Made by a program: the position numbers and the translations under genes
Notes under the pieces: generated by a model
What the model was told of the DNA's origin: nothing
The model's database searches: none
What the model saw: only the letters and a program-made list of their open reading frames with translations
Part shown: in pieces, positions 53,711 to 64,000 of the stretch
Layout: every line of letters starts with the position of its first letter
Position numbering within the stretch: the first letter of the stretch is position 1
Origin: Zoroaster sp. YZ-2022
Lineage: Eukaryota; Echinodermata; Asteroidea; Forcipulatida; Zoroasteridae
Direction of reading: 5' to 3'
Assembly (NCBI GenBank): GCA_029582265.1
Contig: CM055823.1
Coordinates: forward strand, 4,030,001 to 4,094,000
DNA: 64,000 bases

Positions 53711-53812
53711 ATGCCAATTTATGTGAACTGTACATTGTTAAGACATCGAACCATATATTATATGGTTCGATGTCTTAACAAATAACAATGTACAGTTCAC
53801 ATAAATTGGCAT
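53711..53812. repeat. 102-bp near-perfect palindrome in the intron of gene 3
   Basis: Arms beginning ATGCCAATTTATGTGAACTG are inverted around 53757, interrupted only by a six-base insertion (AAATAA) in the right arm. The right arm matches the conserved intron start of the other genes, so the left arm is an inverted copy of it. Confidence 0.8.
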
Positions 53813-53848
53813 TATTTGTTCTAAATAATATAAATATACCGAAATTAC

Positions 53849-54075
53849 CTGTAAATCATTACGCCTAGTACTAGACTGTACTAGTAGTAGTAACTAGTAT
53901 AGCATGTATAGTAAACTCCTCAAAGACATACAGATAGTACACGTACATGTATGTATGCACGTACGTATGTACTTACACTGTATACTACTAATCTATACTG
54001 AACTCTGATCAGTTTTTCCAGAGCCGTATATATAGACGGCTCTGAGTTTTTCATAATCACAGCGCCCTCTGTAGC
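53849..54075 (-). other. Predicted non-coding first exon of zinc-finger gene 3
   Basis: On the minus strand the exon ends GATTTACAG before donor GTAATTTCG at 53848. The intron to the acceptor at 49905 is about 3.9 kb. Its upstream side has CAGAGGGCGCTGTGATTATG. A 26-bp foldback (54019-54044) has been inserted in this exon. Confidence 0.5.
54019..54044. mobile_element. 26-bp foldback insertion with 8-bp direct repeats
   Basis: CAGAGCCGT and ACGGCTCTG are exact inverse arms. AGTTTTTC is duplicated at 54011-54018 and 54045-54052. The homologous first exon at 26558-26585 has the uninterrupted site (CAGTTTTCATAATC). Confidence 0.7.
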
Positions 54076-54087
54076 CAGCCAGCAAGC

Positions 54088-54295
54088 TAGTCTTGGTTCA
54101 AAACTGAACTGTGTTTGAATGTTTTTGATACACGATCTGACGGCGCTACACGAACGCTACAATCACGAACGCCTGTTTGTATGTAGAGGTTCGTATTTGT
54201 AGCGTTCGTGTAGCGCCGTCGGATCGTGTATAATAAACCATGGAGGTAAAACTCTCCATGAATAAACATACAAACACAGTTTTGAACCAAGACTA
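54088..54295. repeat. 208-bp imperfect palindrome containing a 22-bp foldback
   Basis: Arms TAGTCTTGGTTCAAAACT and GACGGCGCTACACGAACGC are inverted about a centre near 54176. The right arm is interrupted at 54239-54260 by CATGGAG-(8 nt)-CTCCATG, flanked by AATAAAC on both sides (54232-54238, 54261-54267); the left arm lacks this insertion. Confidence 0.75.
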
Positions 54296-57200
54296 TACAG
54301 AACCGTGATAAGGCCACACAAAAAAAAGATGTCGAGTTGCCCTCCACCGACCGACCCAAAAGTGCTGAAATCTCGGGTCGGGTTTTTTTTTCCCCCGGTC
54401 ATTCATAGGCCTATTTATTAATGAAACTTACCAATTTTCTTTGTATAAAACATAATACGTTTGATTTGTGAAATTTTCCACTTTTTTACCGGTAAATTTA
54501 CCGGTACCCAAGACTCAATCTACATGTACATGTTTTCAAATCGAATGGCCCTCACACGTTGTGCACTGGCTCCCCGCACTGTACGTATACGTGTATCAAC
54601 GATTGCGACTCGATCTACACGTTTTCAAATTAAATGGCCACTCACATGTTGCATGTTGAGCATTGCACGCAATATGGATGAATTTGCTGTGTCAATCACA
54701 GCGAAAAGTACAACAAAAATGCTTGGGATACTTTTATTCTGAAGCAAAATTCCTTGCTGATAGGTATACAAATGAAAAACATGGTATGTGGTTTCAGTTC
54801 CAATGCATTTCAATCTTAAATGACAGTCAAGGAGAAAAAAAAATCCCGACCGACCGACCCCTTCAAATATTTTCACTGGAGGGCAACTCAACTCAACAAT
54901 TTTTTTTGGCCTAAGGTACCCGATCAAAAGTTTGTCCAGTGGGGGGGGGATGGGTGGGGTCATTAGAATCGTGTTCTTACTTAAAACCAACCATAATAAA
55001 ACCAAAACATTGAGGTCTTGGTAACAGTACCACTATTATAATAGGACCATTATTTGAAAGTTAACCAATATTTACCTTAAATTGTTTACAGGAAAAACCA
55101 TAGTTTTATAAATCCATTCACTATTCAGTCCCCTGAAATGTTAATCATTGTGAATGGAGCTGATCTGAGAGGGAAGGGTTTGGGAGTGATGACGGCGTGC
55201 CGTCCCGGAGTGCTTTCATTGAAATTGAAAATCATTTGGAAATATATCCTCCTCTTTTGAACACAAATGAAACTGTAATTTGGGAAAAAATAGTTCACCA
55301 GATTAACAACACTAAAATATAAACAAACGTGGGAGACCATTTAACACTAGATCTGAAGGATTGAGACGTGAAATACTTTGAATGAGTCGGAACGAGACAA
55401 ACTTGATTTGAATGCTTACAAAAATATAACAATTTTATTTATATTCCAATCAAAACTTAAATATCAAACTTAGATATATGTAAAACATCTATCTGATAAA
55501 TGTGTAAAGATATTCAAGCAATCAAGAAATGAACTTTGACCAAAACATTGTTAAAACCACTTATTAAAATACTAATGAAAACTTAAAACCTAAACCCAAC
55601 TTAAAAATATTGTCAAAATAATAAAACCAAAAACCAACGCAGACCTCAAAGTGGATTATACTATAAAGCACAATTATAGACTTTTCTTTAAATTCTGAAG
55701 ACAAAAATAACCATGATTAAGTTATAAATGTCAATTAAGTTATAAATGTCAATTAAAATACAAATACAAATGTACAGAAACCAAGTTGTATCTAAATCTG
55801 ATAAAATCAGAACCACTTATCCAAATGTAGGAAAGAATCAAGTAAATTATGTTATGAAATACTAAAATACAAGGAAATCTACCAGCTTGACTTTACACAA
55901 AATACCGAGTTAAGAAAAGTATTCTGCTGAGTGAGCAAAAGATTAAGTCCAACAATAATTTGTCTTTCCTTAAGACAAAAAAAAAAGGTTAAATAAACTT
56001 TTAAAAAATATGAAAAACCAAGAAAATACTAACTTGGCAAATTCATCCAAAATTTCAAGCATAGATATTAAAATTAGACCTAATCCAAACTTTTTCATCA
56101 TGTTACCATGCCAACTAGATTGCTCAAATAATGTAATTTCATCTCCTTAATCAAAAAGAAAACTCACCAACTTCTTGTACTTTCACCTCTTCAAATGGGG
56201 CAAAATTACTACCTGGCAAGAAGTACAGCCCATAAGTGCTGAATATGAAAGATCAATGAAAATGCACGGTGCATTTTGAAGATAAGGGCATATTTCCTAA
56301 AACGCACTGAGGATTTTGGAGTATTCAGGAAGGTTCCTATGCCCATGGGGTTAGGGACTTTATTTAGGATTAAACAACCAACCTGTGAAAGATTCAGCTT
56401 ATTACAGTGAGCAATTAACCCTAACCTTCCTAAATCATCCAATATCCTCTTTGCATAATGGAAGGATTTTGAAGGATTGAGGTTATCAGAAATTGCAGTG
56501 GTGAAGGATTTAGAAGAATTTCAGGCAAATTTGATTATTTGTTTCGTGGATTATATGACATTGTATGAAAATGGAGGATTGAGGTTACATGTTGGTCTGT
56601 CCAAAAAATAATTCTGGAGGATTAAGGTTATCAGGCCTACATGTGTGTAGCTATGTTTTAGTACATGCACATCTAGGTTTATTGTAGGTATTGCAAGGTC
56701 AGTGCTAGGTCAGTGGACACTGTTTATTGTTCCATGCATGCAGGGAGGGGTCCCTGGCCATGTATTAGAAACATGTGTGCATTCATGTAGTCTGCATACC
56801 AATGGTAGTGGGTCATTGTGCTTGCTGTCACTGGAAGGAGGATTCAGGTAGTGGCCACAAGTATTTAAAAACTGGAGGATTTAGAAGTGTTTTTAACTCT
56901 TTACTATTGAAGAATACTGGAGGATTGAGGTTGTGTGTGAGCAAGTGGGTTTAGGGAGTTAGGTTTATAACCATCCTACTTCTGGAGTTCTGGTGCCTTT
57001 TTCAGACAAGTTGATGCACCATTTGAAACCATTCGTTTTGTGAAACACCAAGGTGTAGTGTATCCACCATTCAAAACCATTTGAATGATTTATAAGCCAT
57101 TGGTAGTACATTCACCATTTGAAACTATTCGGCTATGGAAACACACCAAGGTGTAGTGTATCCACCATTCAAAAACCATTTGAATGGATTTGAATGGTAG

Positions 57201-57365
57201 TAAAGCTTGCTACCAACACTTCAAATGGTATCACCATGTGTGTACAAAACCAATGGCCATTTTGGTAAGTGTAAATTTTGAATGGTTTCAAATGGTCAAA
57301 CAGTAGGAGAGTTAAAGAGAAAGTAGTGAAAATGCAATCCAATTGTCACAAAAGTGTAACTGTCT
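54296..57365. other. Upstream region and downstream flank of zinc-finger gene 4
   Basis: Positions from about 54954 match the flanks of the other units. Between 56990 and 57290 a ~115-bp block with CACCAAGGTGTAGTGTATCC is duplicated. Positions 54296-54953 hold TACATG tracts but no gene. Confidence 0.5.
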
Positions 57366-58718
57366 TCAATTTAACTTTGGTACGTTGACTGAACGTACCT
57401 TATGAAGCAGTAGACGATGTCTTTTGAGGGCATTTGTTTGAGAGAAAGCTTTATTACAAATGTCACAAACAAATGGTTTTTCTCCACTGTGAATCCTTTT
57501 GTGACGATTTAGGCTGCCTATTTGATTAAACAGTTTACCACAAGTGTCACAAACGAATGGGTTTTCTCCGGTGTGAATCCTTTGGTGCGTGTTAAGAGCG
57601 CATTTCACCAAAAATGCTTTATCACAAATGTCACATTTGAATTTCTCATTAGAATGCTGCCGCTGATGAGCTATGAGGGATTCTTGCTGAGTGAAGGCTT
57701 TACCACAAGTGTCACAAAGAAATGGTTTTTCTCCAGTGTGAATCCTTTGGTGACATATTAGGGTGGTCTTAAGAGTAAAAGTTTGATCACAAAAGTCACA
57801 AACAAATGGTTTCTCTCCAGTGTGAATCCTTTGGTGAAATTTCAATTTGTCTTTTCGTATAAATGCCTTATCACAAATGTCACATTTGAACGGTTTCTCA
57901 TTTGTGTGTGTGTGATAATGATCTCTGAGTCGACTTGATCGAGAGAAAACTTTACCACAGGTGGTACAGACAAATGGATTCGCACCAGTGTGAATCCTTT
58001 GGTGAACTTTAAGAACTTTTTTCCACATAAATGCTTCATCACAAACGTCACAAACAAATGGTTTCTCTCCAGTGTGAATCCGTTGGTGACACTTTAGGCT
58101 GCTGTTCACAGTAAACCTTTTATCACAAATGTCACAAACAAATGGTTTCTCTCCAGTGTGAATCTTTTGATGCTTTTTAAGAGAGGATTTTGACACAAAT
58201 TTGTTATCACAAATGTCACATTTGTATTGTTTCTTATTAGTATGGTGCCATTGATGATCTTTGAGTCCACCTGACCAAGAGAAAGTTTTATCACAGACTT
58301 TGCAGACAAATGGATTTTCACCAGTGTGAATCCTTTGGTGACATCGTAGGCTTTTTTTCACAGTAAACACTTTATCACAGATGTCACAAACAAATGGTTT
58401 TTCACCAGTGTGAATCTTTTGGTGCATTTTAAGAGTGTCTTTCTGCAGAAACGGTTTATCACAAATGTCACATTTATATGGTTTCTCATTAGTATGCTGC
58501 CGCTGATGTGAAAGTGCACTTGATTCAGAGAAATCTTTACCACAAATGTCACAAACAAATGGCTCTTCTCTAGCGTGAATCTTTTGGTGAGCTTTAAGAG
58601 AAACTTTTCGCCTCAAAGTTTTATCACAAATGTCACATTTATATGTAAAGGATGTAAGGTTCTGTGTACCTTCCTCACCACAAAGCTCAGAGTAATTAGA
58701 GTTTTTCACTGTTTCCAT
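57366..58718 (-). CDS. C2H2 zinc-finger protein 4, 15 fingers, complete C terminus
   Basis: The 450-aa protein starts [17 protein letters not shown], lacks the CRICNIAF finger of the other genes, and has 15 fingers. Unlike genes 1-3 its last finger is complete (CDICNKAF...HRLLLH) and continues into a short tail ending VPKLN. The same tail is readable but out of use downstream of gene 1 (about 29135-29200, shifted frame), so gene 4 keeps the older C terminus. Fingers are more diverged from one another than in gene 1. Acceptor TTTCAG precedes 58777; first exon at 61265. Confidence 0.85.
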   Translation of the reverse strand: METVKNSNYSELCGEEGTQNLTSFTYKCDICDKTLRRKVSLKAHQKIHAREEPFVCDICGKDFSESSALSHQRQHTNEKPYKCDICDKPFLQKDTLKMHQKIHTGEKPFVCDICDKVFTVKKSLRCHQRIHTGENPFVCKVCDKTFSWSGGLKDHQWHHTNKKQYKCDICDNKFVSKSSLKKHQKIHTGEKPFVCDICDKRFTVNSSLKCHQRIHTGEKPFVCDVCDEAFMWKKVLKVHQRIHTGANPFVCTTCGKVFSRSSRLRDHYHTHTNEKPFKCDICDKAFIRKDKLKFHQRIHTGEKPFVCDFCDQTFTLKTTLICHQRIHTGEKPFLCDTCGKAFTQQESLIAHQRQHSNEKFKCDICDKAFLVKCALNTHQRIHTGENPFVCDTCGKLFNQIGSLNRHKRIHSGEKPFVCDICNKAFSQTNALKRHRLLLHKVRSVNVPKLN

Positions 58719-58779
58719 GGTTACTGTTTTCCTTCATAAATACCTGATGCTAATTACTGCGACCCAGGTCATCAAACCT

Positions 58780-59966
58780 GAAATAAAGCAAACAAAATTA
58801 TAAACACTCATCAGCTCACACTTGGTAACGATTCTAAAAGGAAAAAAGTTTTCCTTTTTTGGGTTAAACAAATCGTTTGTAATTGTAGTAGGATTTGAAG
58901 CTTTGTATGTTGGAAGTATAGGATGAGTAAGGATTGTGGTAGTATTATGTCAACAATCTCTTAATTGTAATGGTTGGTTCTGAGAAGACATTAGGAGTAA
59001 AGAAACAACTTAGGCATATTGCCTTTCCAACTGTATAAATGATGGATAAAATGTTTGTTTTTTTTTGGGGGGGGGAGGAACCAAACAAAAATAACAACAC
59101 ATATAGAAAGATTAGAATAGTTGGTTTTTCCTCCAATAAAGCAATACAGAGGAAGCTACTGTATATTGGTCACTCTCGCTGAGGTCAACAGAAAGTCTCT
59201 CATTGGCTCATGTACATGCGCTGCGTGTACGTACATGTACATGTACACATCAGTGCATTCAAAAAACCTTATCGGAATTGCCGCGAGCATGCATATTGAC
59301 TTGAAAAACAATCTCGCATCTTGAATTAGTACCCTGGATATATAGGGAGCAAATTTTTTTGGTGATAAGTTGCAAAGTTTTTTTTATATATAAAGGACAG
59401 TACAGTACAGAGAATTTCCCCTCAAAATTGATATGATCATAAACAGAATCATTTAATTCATCTTAAATCAATATATCTTTAAAACCAATTTCAAAGAAAA
59501 ATTCTCTGTAATATTGTGACAATACATGTACGTAAAAACGTACCAAAAAATGCCCCCTTATTGACTTTTCACATATCCTCATATGCAAGGGTACTCATTT
59601 TTCCAAGGTACATGTACGAGGTTGTTTTTCAAGACATAAAACATGGCGGCGAATGCAAGCTCTCTATACATGTAGGGTATGACCTGACCCAAGCTGCAGT
59701 TACTGTATCTCAAAGGTCTTGTCATTGGGTCGAATCATACCTAGGATGATCCTATCGTTATCTTTTCACACATATGTGAAAACATAACGATAGGATCATC
59801 CTCGCTAAATCATTACCTTACAGCTAACATGGGAAATATGGAAGAACTATTCTTTGTAAACTAGCCAAAACAGACTGGCAACACAGATTGTTTCATATGA
59901 TAAGATATGGTCTGTAATATGGGTTCCAGACGATGGGTTTGAATGATGTACATGTACGTGTAATGC
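58780..59966. other. Intron of zinc-finger gene 4
   Basis: No coding potential. Contains an AAAAGGAAAA hairpin at about 58838, and a block at 59099-59211 repeated at 60566-60677. A 60-bp palindrome is at 59743-59802. Confidence 0.5.
59743..59802. repeat. 60-bp near-perfect palindrome
   Basis: Arms of 30 bp starting AGGATGATCCTATCGTTAT match at 28 of 30 positions with no loop. No direct repeat flanks it, so it differs from the foldback insertions. Confidence 0.8.
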
Positions 59967-60565
59967 AGGAAAGAATGTCGTATCCGGCCGACACTTTTTA
60001 AGGGCTTTTTTGGATTTTTTTTGCAACCACTAACCCTCCTATGCCCAGGCTGAAATTTGACCCAGTTAGCACCGCACCCACAGACAGTCACACACACACA
60101 CACACACACTCACAGAGCTGGGTTATTGGAGACATATTTGAGTGTCTTTGATTGTTAAACCTATAGGAGGGTTAACCAGATAAAAAATCATTTTGTCGAT
60201 TTTTGGTGGTACAGAAAGCGAAAACTATCTTTAAAATCCACTTTTATGATGGTTTTCGGAGTTGATTTCCCTTCTAAAAAAATCCTCCCCTTCAGAAAAT
60301 AGAAGGATCCTATTATAGTTGCCACTACGCATGTAGAATGACTGTGTTGGTCACTAATTGTGGAGTTTACAAGATCAGACTGACATGACTGAGGAAGTCA
60401 TCGTATACCAAAAATGCCTGATTTTTCATGAAATAAATATCCTGGAATAATTTGAAGTATATGTCCATCATCATTCATATGTTCTCCACCTTACCAGGTA
60501 GGTAAGATTACATTATTGGTTATATTTAATGAAAAATAGTGGCGGCCAGATACGACATTCTACCC
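59967..60565. mobile_element. GAATGTCGTATC MITE, longest copy, with nested insertion
   Basis: Inverted ends AGAATGTCGTATCCGGCCG and GGCCAGATACGACATTCT. At 60034-60172 a 139-bp element (CCCTCCTAT...ATAGGAGGG, containing a CA repeat) is inserted with TAA on both sides. The copy at 52781 shows the empty site (CACTAACCAG). TAA duplication suits PIF/Harbinger. Confidence 0.75.
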
Positions 60566-60677
60566 CATAGAAAGATTAGAATAGTTGGTTTTTCCTCCAA
60601 TAAAGCAATACAGAGTACTGAGTAAGCTATATTGGTCACTCTCGCTGAGGTCAACAGAAAGTCTCTCATTGGCTCAT

Positions 60678-61264
60678 GGGTTACATGCGTAAACCACAAA
60701 CTGACAAGAAAATAGAAAGAATGTTCAACCCAACCGCCGCTTGTGCATTTATCAAATCATGTGTTTTTTAGCAGACGACAAAATTGCCAACATGTGCACA
60801 CATTCTTTGTTCAAAATCTCACAAAATATCGTTTCCAATTCTCCTTATTATAAGACGTGTGTGTCGACAATCTGTGTGTGATATTTGGTCATATTTATTG
60901 TTAGACAGAAAAGTGGCAGTTGTAACTTGTATTCAACATTATTTCATAGAAAATTAATAATAAAGTAATTACTTGACAAACCACGCCTTATTTTTTCCCA
61001 CCATATAATTTTTCCCGCCAAAAGTACACCGTCATTGACTTTGAAGAACTCAAGAAGCACAAGAAAAATGCCAACACTTTCTTGAATCATGGAGACTGAG
61101 TGACTGACAGTGACATGATGACACTACACTCTAGTACTAGTAGTGACATCGATTGAATCTATGCTGGTTCACAGTATCAAAACAATGCCTTAACTGTTAA
61201 CATGTACTGTTTACATAAATTGGCATCATTTGTTCCAAATAATATAGAAATGTAACGAAATTAC
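60678..61264. other. Gene-free intron sequence
   Basis: Includes the conserved intron start shared with the other genes near 61160-61264. Nothing else recognised. Confidence 0.4.
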
Positions 61265-61445
61265 CTGTAAATCAGTGAGCATTCTATGATAGTACTAGTA
61301 GTAGTAGTACTAGTATGACTGTGTAGGCCTGTAGTATCTTTGGCCTATAGTGGATTTCACACGTACACGTACAGCAGTAACGACAAAACGTTAACGCGAC
61401 CGCGAACGATACAAATTCATAATAACAGCGCCCTCTGTAACTAGC
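61265..61445 (-). other. Predicted non-coding first exon of zinc-finger gene 4
   Basis: On the minus strand the exon ends GATTTACAG before donor GTAATTTCG at 61264; the intron to 58778 is about 2.5 kb. Upstream side has CAGAGGGCGCTGTTATTATG. Contains a TAGTACTAG simple-sequence palindrome. Confidence 0.5.
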
Positions 61446-62097
61446 TACTAGTATTATGTACATTAGTAGGAGTGCGGGGACTCGACTGACGAATATGCGC
61501 GAGCCCGATCTAGTCGATCCAAATGCCTCCGACTCTGTGTTCACTGTGAACAATTACATCATTATTCTATAAATAGGAGACTGTGAACATAAGTTTTATT
61601 TATTTGCTATGAAACGATGTCCAATTGCAGCCAAAATCGCTGGATCGATTAGACTTCTGCCGCTTGGACTTGGTATTTGAACATTCTTACATAGCCGCCC
61701 ACCATGCATACTTTGAGTGGAAATCTAGTCTGGTTCCATGCAATAACCGCGTACGTACATACTGTACGTGTTTATATCATATCAGACAATGTACTTAAAT
61801 GTACTTTTTCGGTTATTTTGGGAACCGGATACCCGAAATTGAAAATATTCGGATACTCGGGTACCCGTAAACAATTTTGTAAAAACACAAAATATGAACA
61901 CAAGTTTCTCTTGTTTTATTGAGTCATAATAAATGCAGGCTTACTGTAATAATTTCCAACATCTCTATTAAAAACAACTCCTAGCATCCCCATTCCCCAC
62001 CGACATTTTGTTTAAAAAAAAAGAGGCTTCCATTTGTTCGACTTAAATGTTCAGTCGATAATTGGAACCGAAAAATGGAATCGTGTAATGACAGCCT
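61446..62097. other. Upstream region of zinc-finger gene 4
   Basis: No gene; a GGATACCCGAA / GGATACTCGGGTACCCG patch lies near 61828-61866. Confidence 0.35.
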
Positions 62098-62493
62098 TAA
62101 GGCCAAATAAAATAAAAACATGTTTAGCGTCCCCGCCCGCTTCCTTTTTAGAGGCCGCCTCCCTTTTTTTTTTTTTTACGAAAAAAAAGGATACATTTTA
62201 ACGATCTCAGACGAAAAAAATAAATTTTAAAATAAATAAGATCGTATTTTGTTTTAAACTTTAGCACACTGTTGCATCTTGCCCATAAGAAGCCAATATG
62301 TCATTTCCTGAGTCTAAGTGGCGGCCATTTTGAAAAAAGCTGGCAGCCATCTTGAAAAATAGCCCGGCCGGTTGTCTTTAAAAATGTGTCGGGCGGCCAT
62401 TTAAAAAAAAAAAAAAAGAAAAAAAAAAGACCCTCCTCCTTCCTTTTTTCAAAAAGGCAGGACGCTAAACATGTTTTTTTTTATTTGGCCTAA
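62098..62493. mobile_element. Short element with AACATGTTTAGCGTCC inverted ends
   Basis: Outer ends TAAGGCCAAATAAAA and TTTATTTGGCCTAA, followed inward by ACATGTTTAGCGTCC in inverted orientation. Shorter relative of 50129-51057. No frame. Confidence 0.7.
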
Positions 62494-63180
62494 TACGTGT
62501 ATGAAAAATTATTTTTTAAATTTCCACAAAGAAAAAAAAAGCACGTCAACCACCGATTTTTCGTCTATAAATACAAATGACAATAACATTTACAATTAAC
62601 TTGAGGTGCTTTTTAAAGCTGTTTTTTTATTTAAATATATTAAAATAATTTATACTACAGGTCCTTAATAGGTTGGTAAGCAGTTTGCAACAGCTAATTC
62701 TGTATTTATTAAGTATATTTTAAGCTTTATCATGGATATCATATGTTGAGATACAGATGAAGACTACACACAATTATTTTGACAGCAACGAGAGGAAAGA
62801 ACCAAACTAATTAGAAGATATCCCAACCAAAAGTTATCTTCCCAGCGCTGCCGCCAGCCAACTTCAGCCTATAGACCACAACATTACTAAAATAAAAAGA
62901 CTGCTATGAAACCGGCAGTGTACACCGGAAACGTACAGGCGATTGATACAATGTATCAATTTCACCCGCGTGCTGTCGCTCACAATGTAATGTAGTACAG
63001 CTGTATACGATGTAGGCCTACCTGTAATTATATTCCCATGGTGATGTTACTCGACGGCTGCATGAGTTGTTTGTTAATGTTAAACACTGAAAAAAATAGT
63101 GGCTTGAAGCCTGCATTTATTTTGTCGTATAAAAAACACTGTCAGAATGGCTAGTACCGGGGAAATTCCAACTCAGGGCG

Positions 63181-63333
63181 CTACGCTAAACTTGTGGAGA
63201 TGTACAAAAACGCAAATCCAACGAAGAAGAAACAGTTGCAACTAGCGGAAGCACGAGATCTTTGGAGGCGGGTGAAAGTCGACAGTGAGGCCTCTGAACA
63301 TGCTTTAGGCGATCTCCGAACCAAATGTCTTTA
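63181..63333 (+). pseudogene. Possible fragment of a host protein-coding exon
   Basis: An open stretch encodes YAKLVEMYKNANPTKKKQ followed by LAEARDLWRRVK, a charged helical segment with protein-like composition, ending at TAA 63331-63333. An ATG at 63148 (GCTAGTACCGGG) lies in another frame, so a frameshift would separate them. I do not recognise the family. Confidence 0.25.
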
Positions 63334-63344
63334 ACCACTCTCAC

Positions 63345-63379
63345 CATGGAGGAAGGAAAACTGTTTTCCTTCCTCCATG
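63345..63379. mobile_element. 35-bp foldback insertion with 7-bp direct repeats
   Basis: CATGGAGGAAGGAAAAC and its exact inverse surround a single base. CTCTCAC is duplicated at 63338-63344 and 63380-63386. Confidence 0.7.
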
Positions 63380-63665
63380 CTCTCACTAAACCACTCATGA
63401 AAAGTCAAGGGCAAACTGTGCAAAAAAAGTGTATCAGGATTTGTTTTCCTTTTTGATTTAAAATGTATCACTGTTCATCATTTCCAGGTCCGTTAATAAA
63501 AATGTTTGCAAATTTTTTCTGTCAACATTTTGTGATTTATTTCAGTCTTTGGATGCGACATGCGCATCATACTACAGCAGGTGTACTGTGACGTTTAATG
63601 ATGCTATAGAATAAGGTAGTCTGAGAAGTCAAAAAGAGATATGGAATGCGTATGCGTACAGGGAA

Positions 63666-64000
63666 AGGGGGTTGGAGCCACTGCGTATGCCATGCGTACA
63701 GGGGGAGAGGGGGTAAAAAAAATCGGCATTTCGTGGGTACGTACTTTATGGACGGCCCCTACCTACGCTGTCTTGTTTCTGGTCAAGAATATGACGTCAG
63801 AAACAATTTTCTGGTTAGGGTTTTGAAAACGCGGCCCGGCTTAAGGATCACCCATAATACTTTGTACCGGTGGGTACGAGCGAAGTAAGAATTAGGCCTA
63901 CCCCTGGGAACGCGGTTGACAAAAACTAGATTAGCGTACTTTAGACAGGTTCCAGTTGTCTCTATTGCATGCACTGCACGGCGTGAGTCAGGTCACTCGA
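63666..64000. other. Gene-free end of the window
   Basis: Contains an inverted copy of the GGCCGTCCATAAAGTACGT terminus (about 63736-63756) also seen at 34299. Nothing else recognised. Confidence 0.4.

Larger units (their letters stand above)
62820..63665. repeat. Duplicate of 34560-35320
   Basis: The two share several blocks in the same order upstream of zinc-finger genes 1 and 4. This copy has an additional ~300-bp stretch (about 63060-63345) not found in the other. Confidence 0.65.

Overview
The window is a eukaryotic chromosome segment in which an integrated, decaying double-stranded DNA virus (Polinton/Maverick, adintovirus-like) lies next to a cluster of C2H2 zinc-finger genes. The host looks like a marine invertebrate deuterostome. 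An echinoderm is my best guess, from the abundant TACATG tracts, the tRNA-derived SINEs ending in TTATTA, many MITEs and short introns, but the sequence alone does not prove this.

Viral part, about 1-16,800. Recognisable genes are a penton-type minor capsid protein (822-1496, minus), a double-jelly-roll major capsid protein (8020-9292, plus, frameshifted), an A32-type packaging ATPase (9376-9996, plus), a DD35E integrase (11893-12879, plus) and a protein-primed family B DNA polymerase (12908-16644, minus, one stop and one frameshift). Between them are compact membrane or hypothetical proteins of the kind Polintons carry. No adenain-like protease is visible; it may lie left of position 1. The provirus is interrupted at 3018-6201 by a 3.18 kb segment made of a viral terminal repeat, a seven-unit tandem array and a second copy of a membrane-anchored stalk-like protein gene. 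That segment is bounded by 21-bp direct repeats (2997-3017 and 6202-6222). Removing it rejoins a convergent gene pair.

Middle part, about 16,800-26,680. There are no convincing genes. It holds a 1.2 kb element with CAGGCC ends and a 7-bp target duplication (17464-18658) with a nested 0.3 kb MITE, and a 4.0 kb element with about 260-bp inverted repeats (20277-24310). The latter encloses a solitary inverted copy of the viral terminal repeat (23565-23836). A zinc-finger unit that has lost its coding region follows.

Right part, about 26,680-64,000. Five related units lie in the same (minus) orientation. Four carry an intact zinc-finger coding exon (29223-32414, 41134-42495, 48244-49845, 57366-58718) and one a truncated pseudogene (38572-39080). 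Each intact gene has a conserved acceptor just upstream of its ATG and a conserved first-exon donor 1-4 kb further upstream. Introns and flanks are filled with SINEs, MITEs and Penelope-like fragments; paralogous units often show the empty site. A set of 22-35 bp foldback insertions flanked by 7-8 bp direct repeats recurs across the host part and is, to me, the most unusual signal there.
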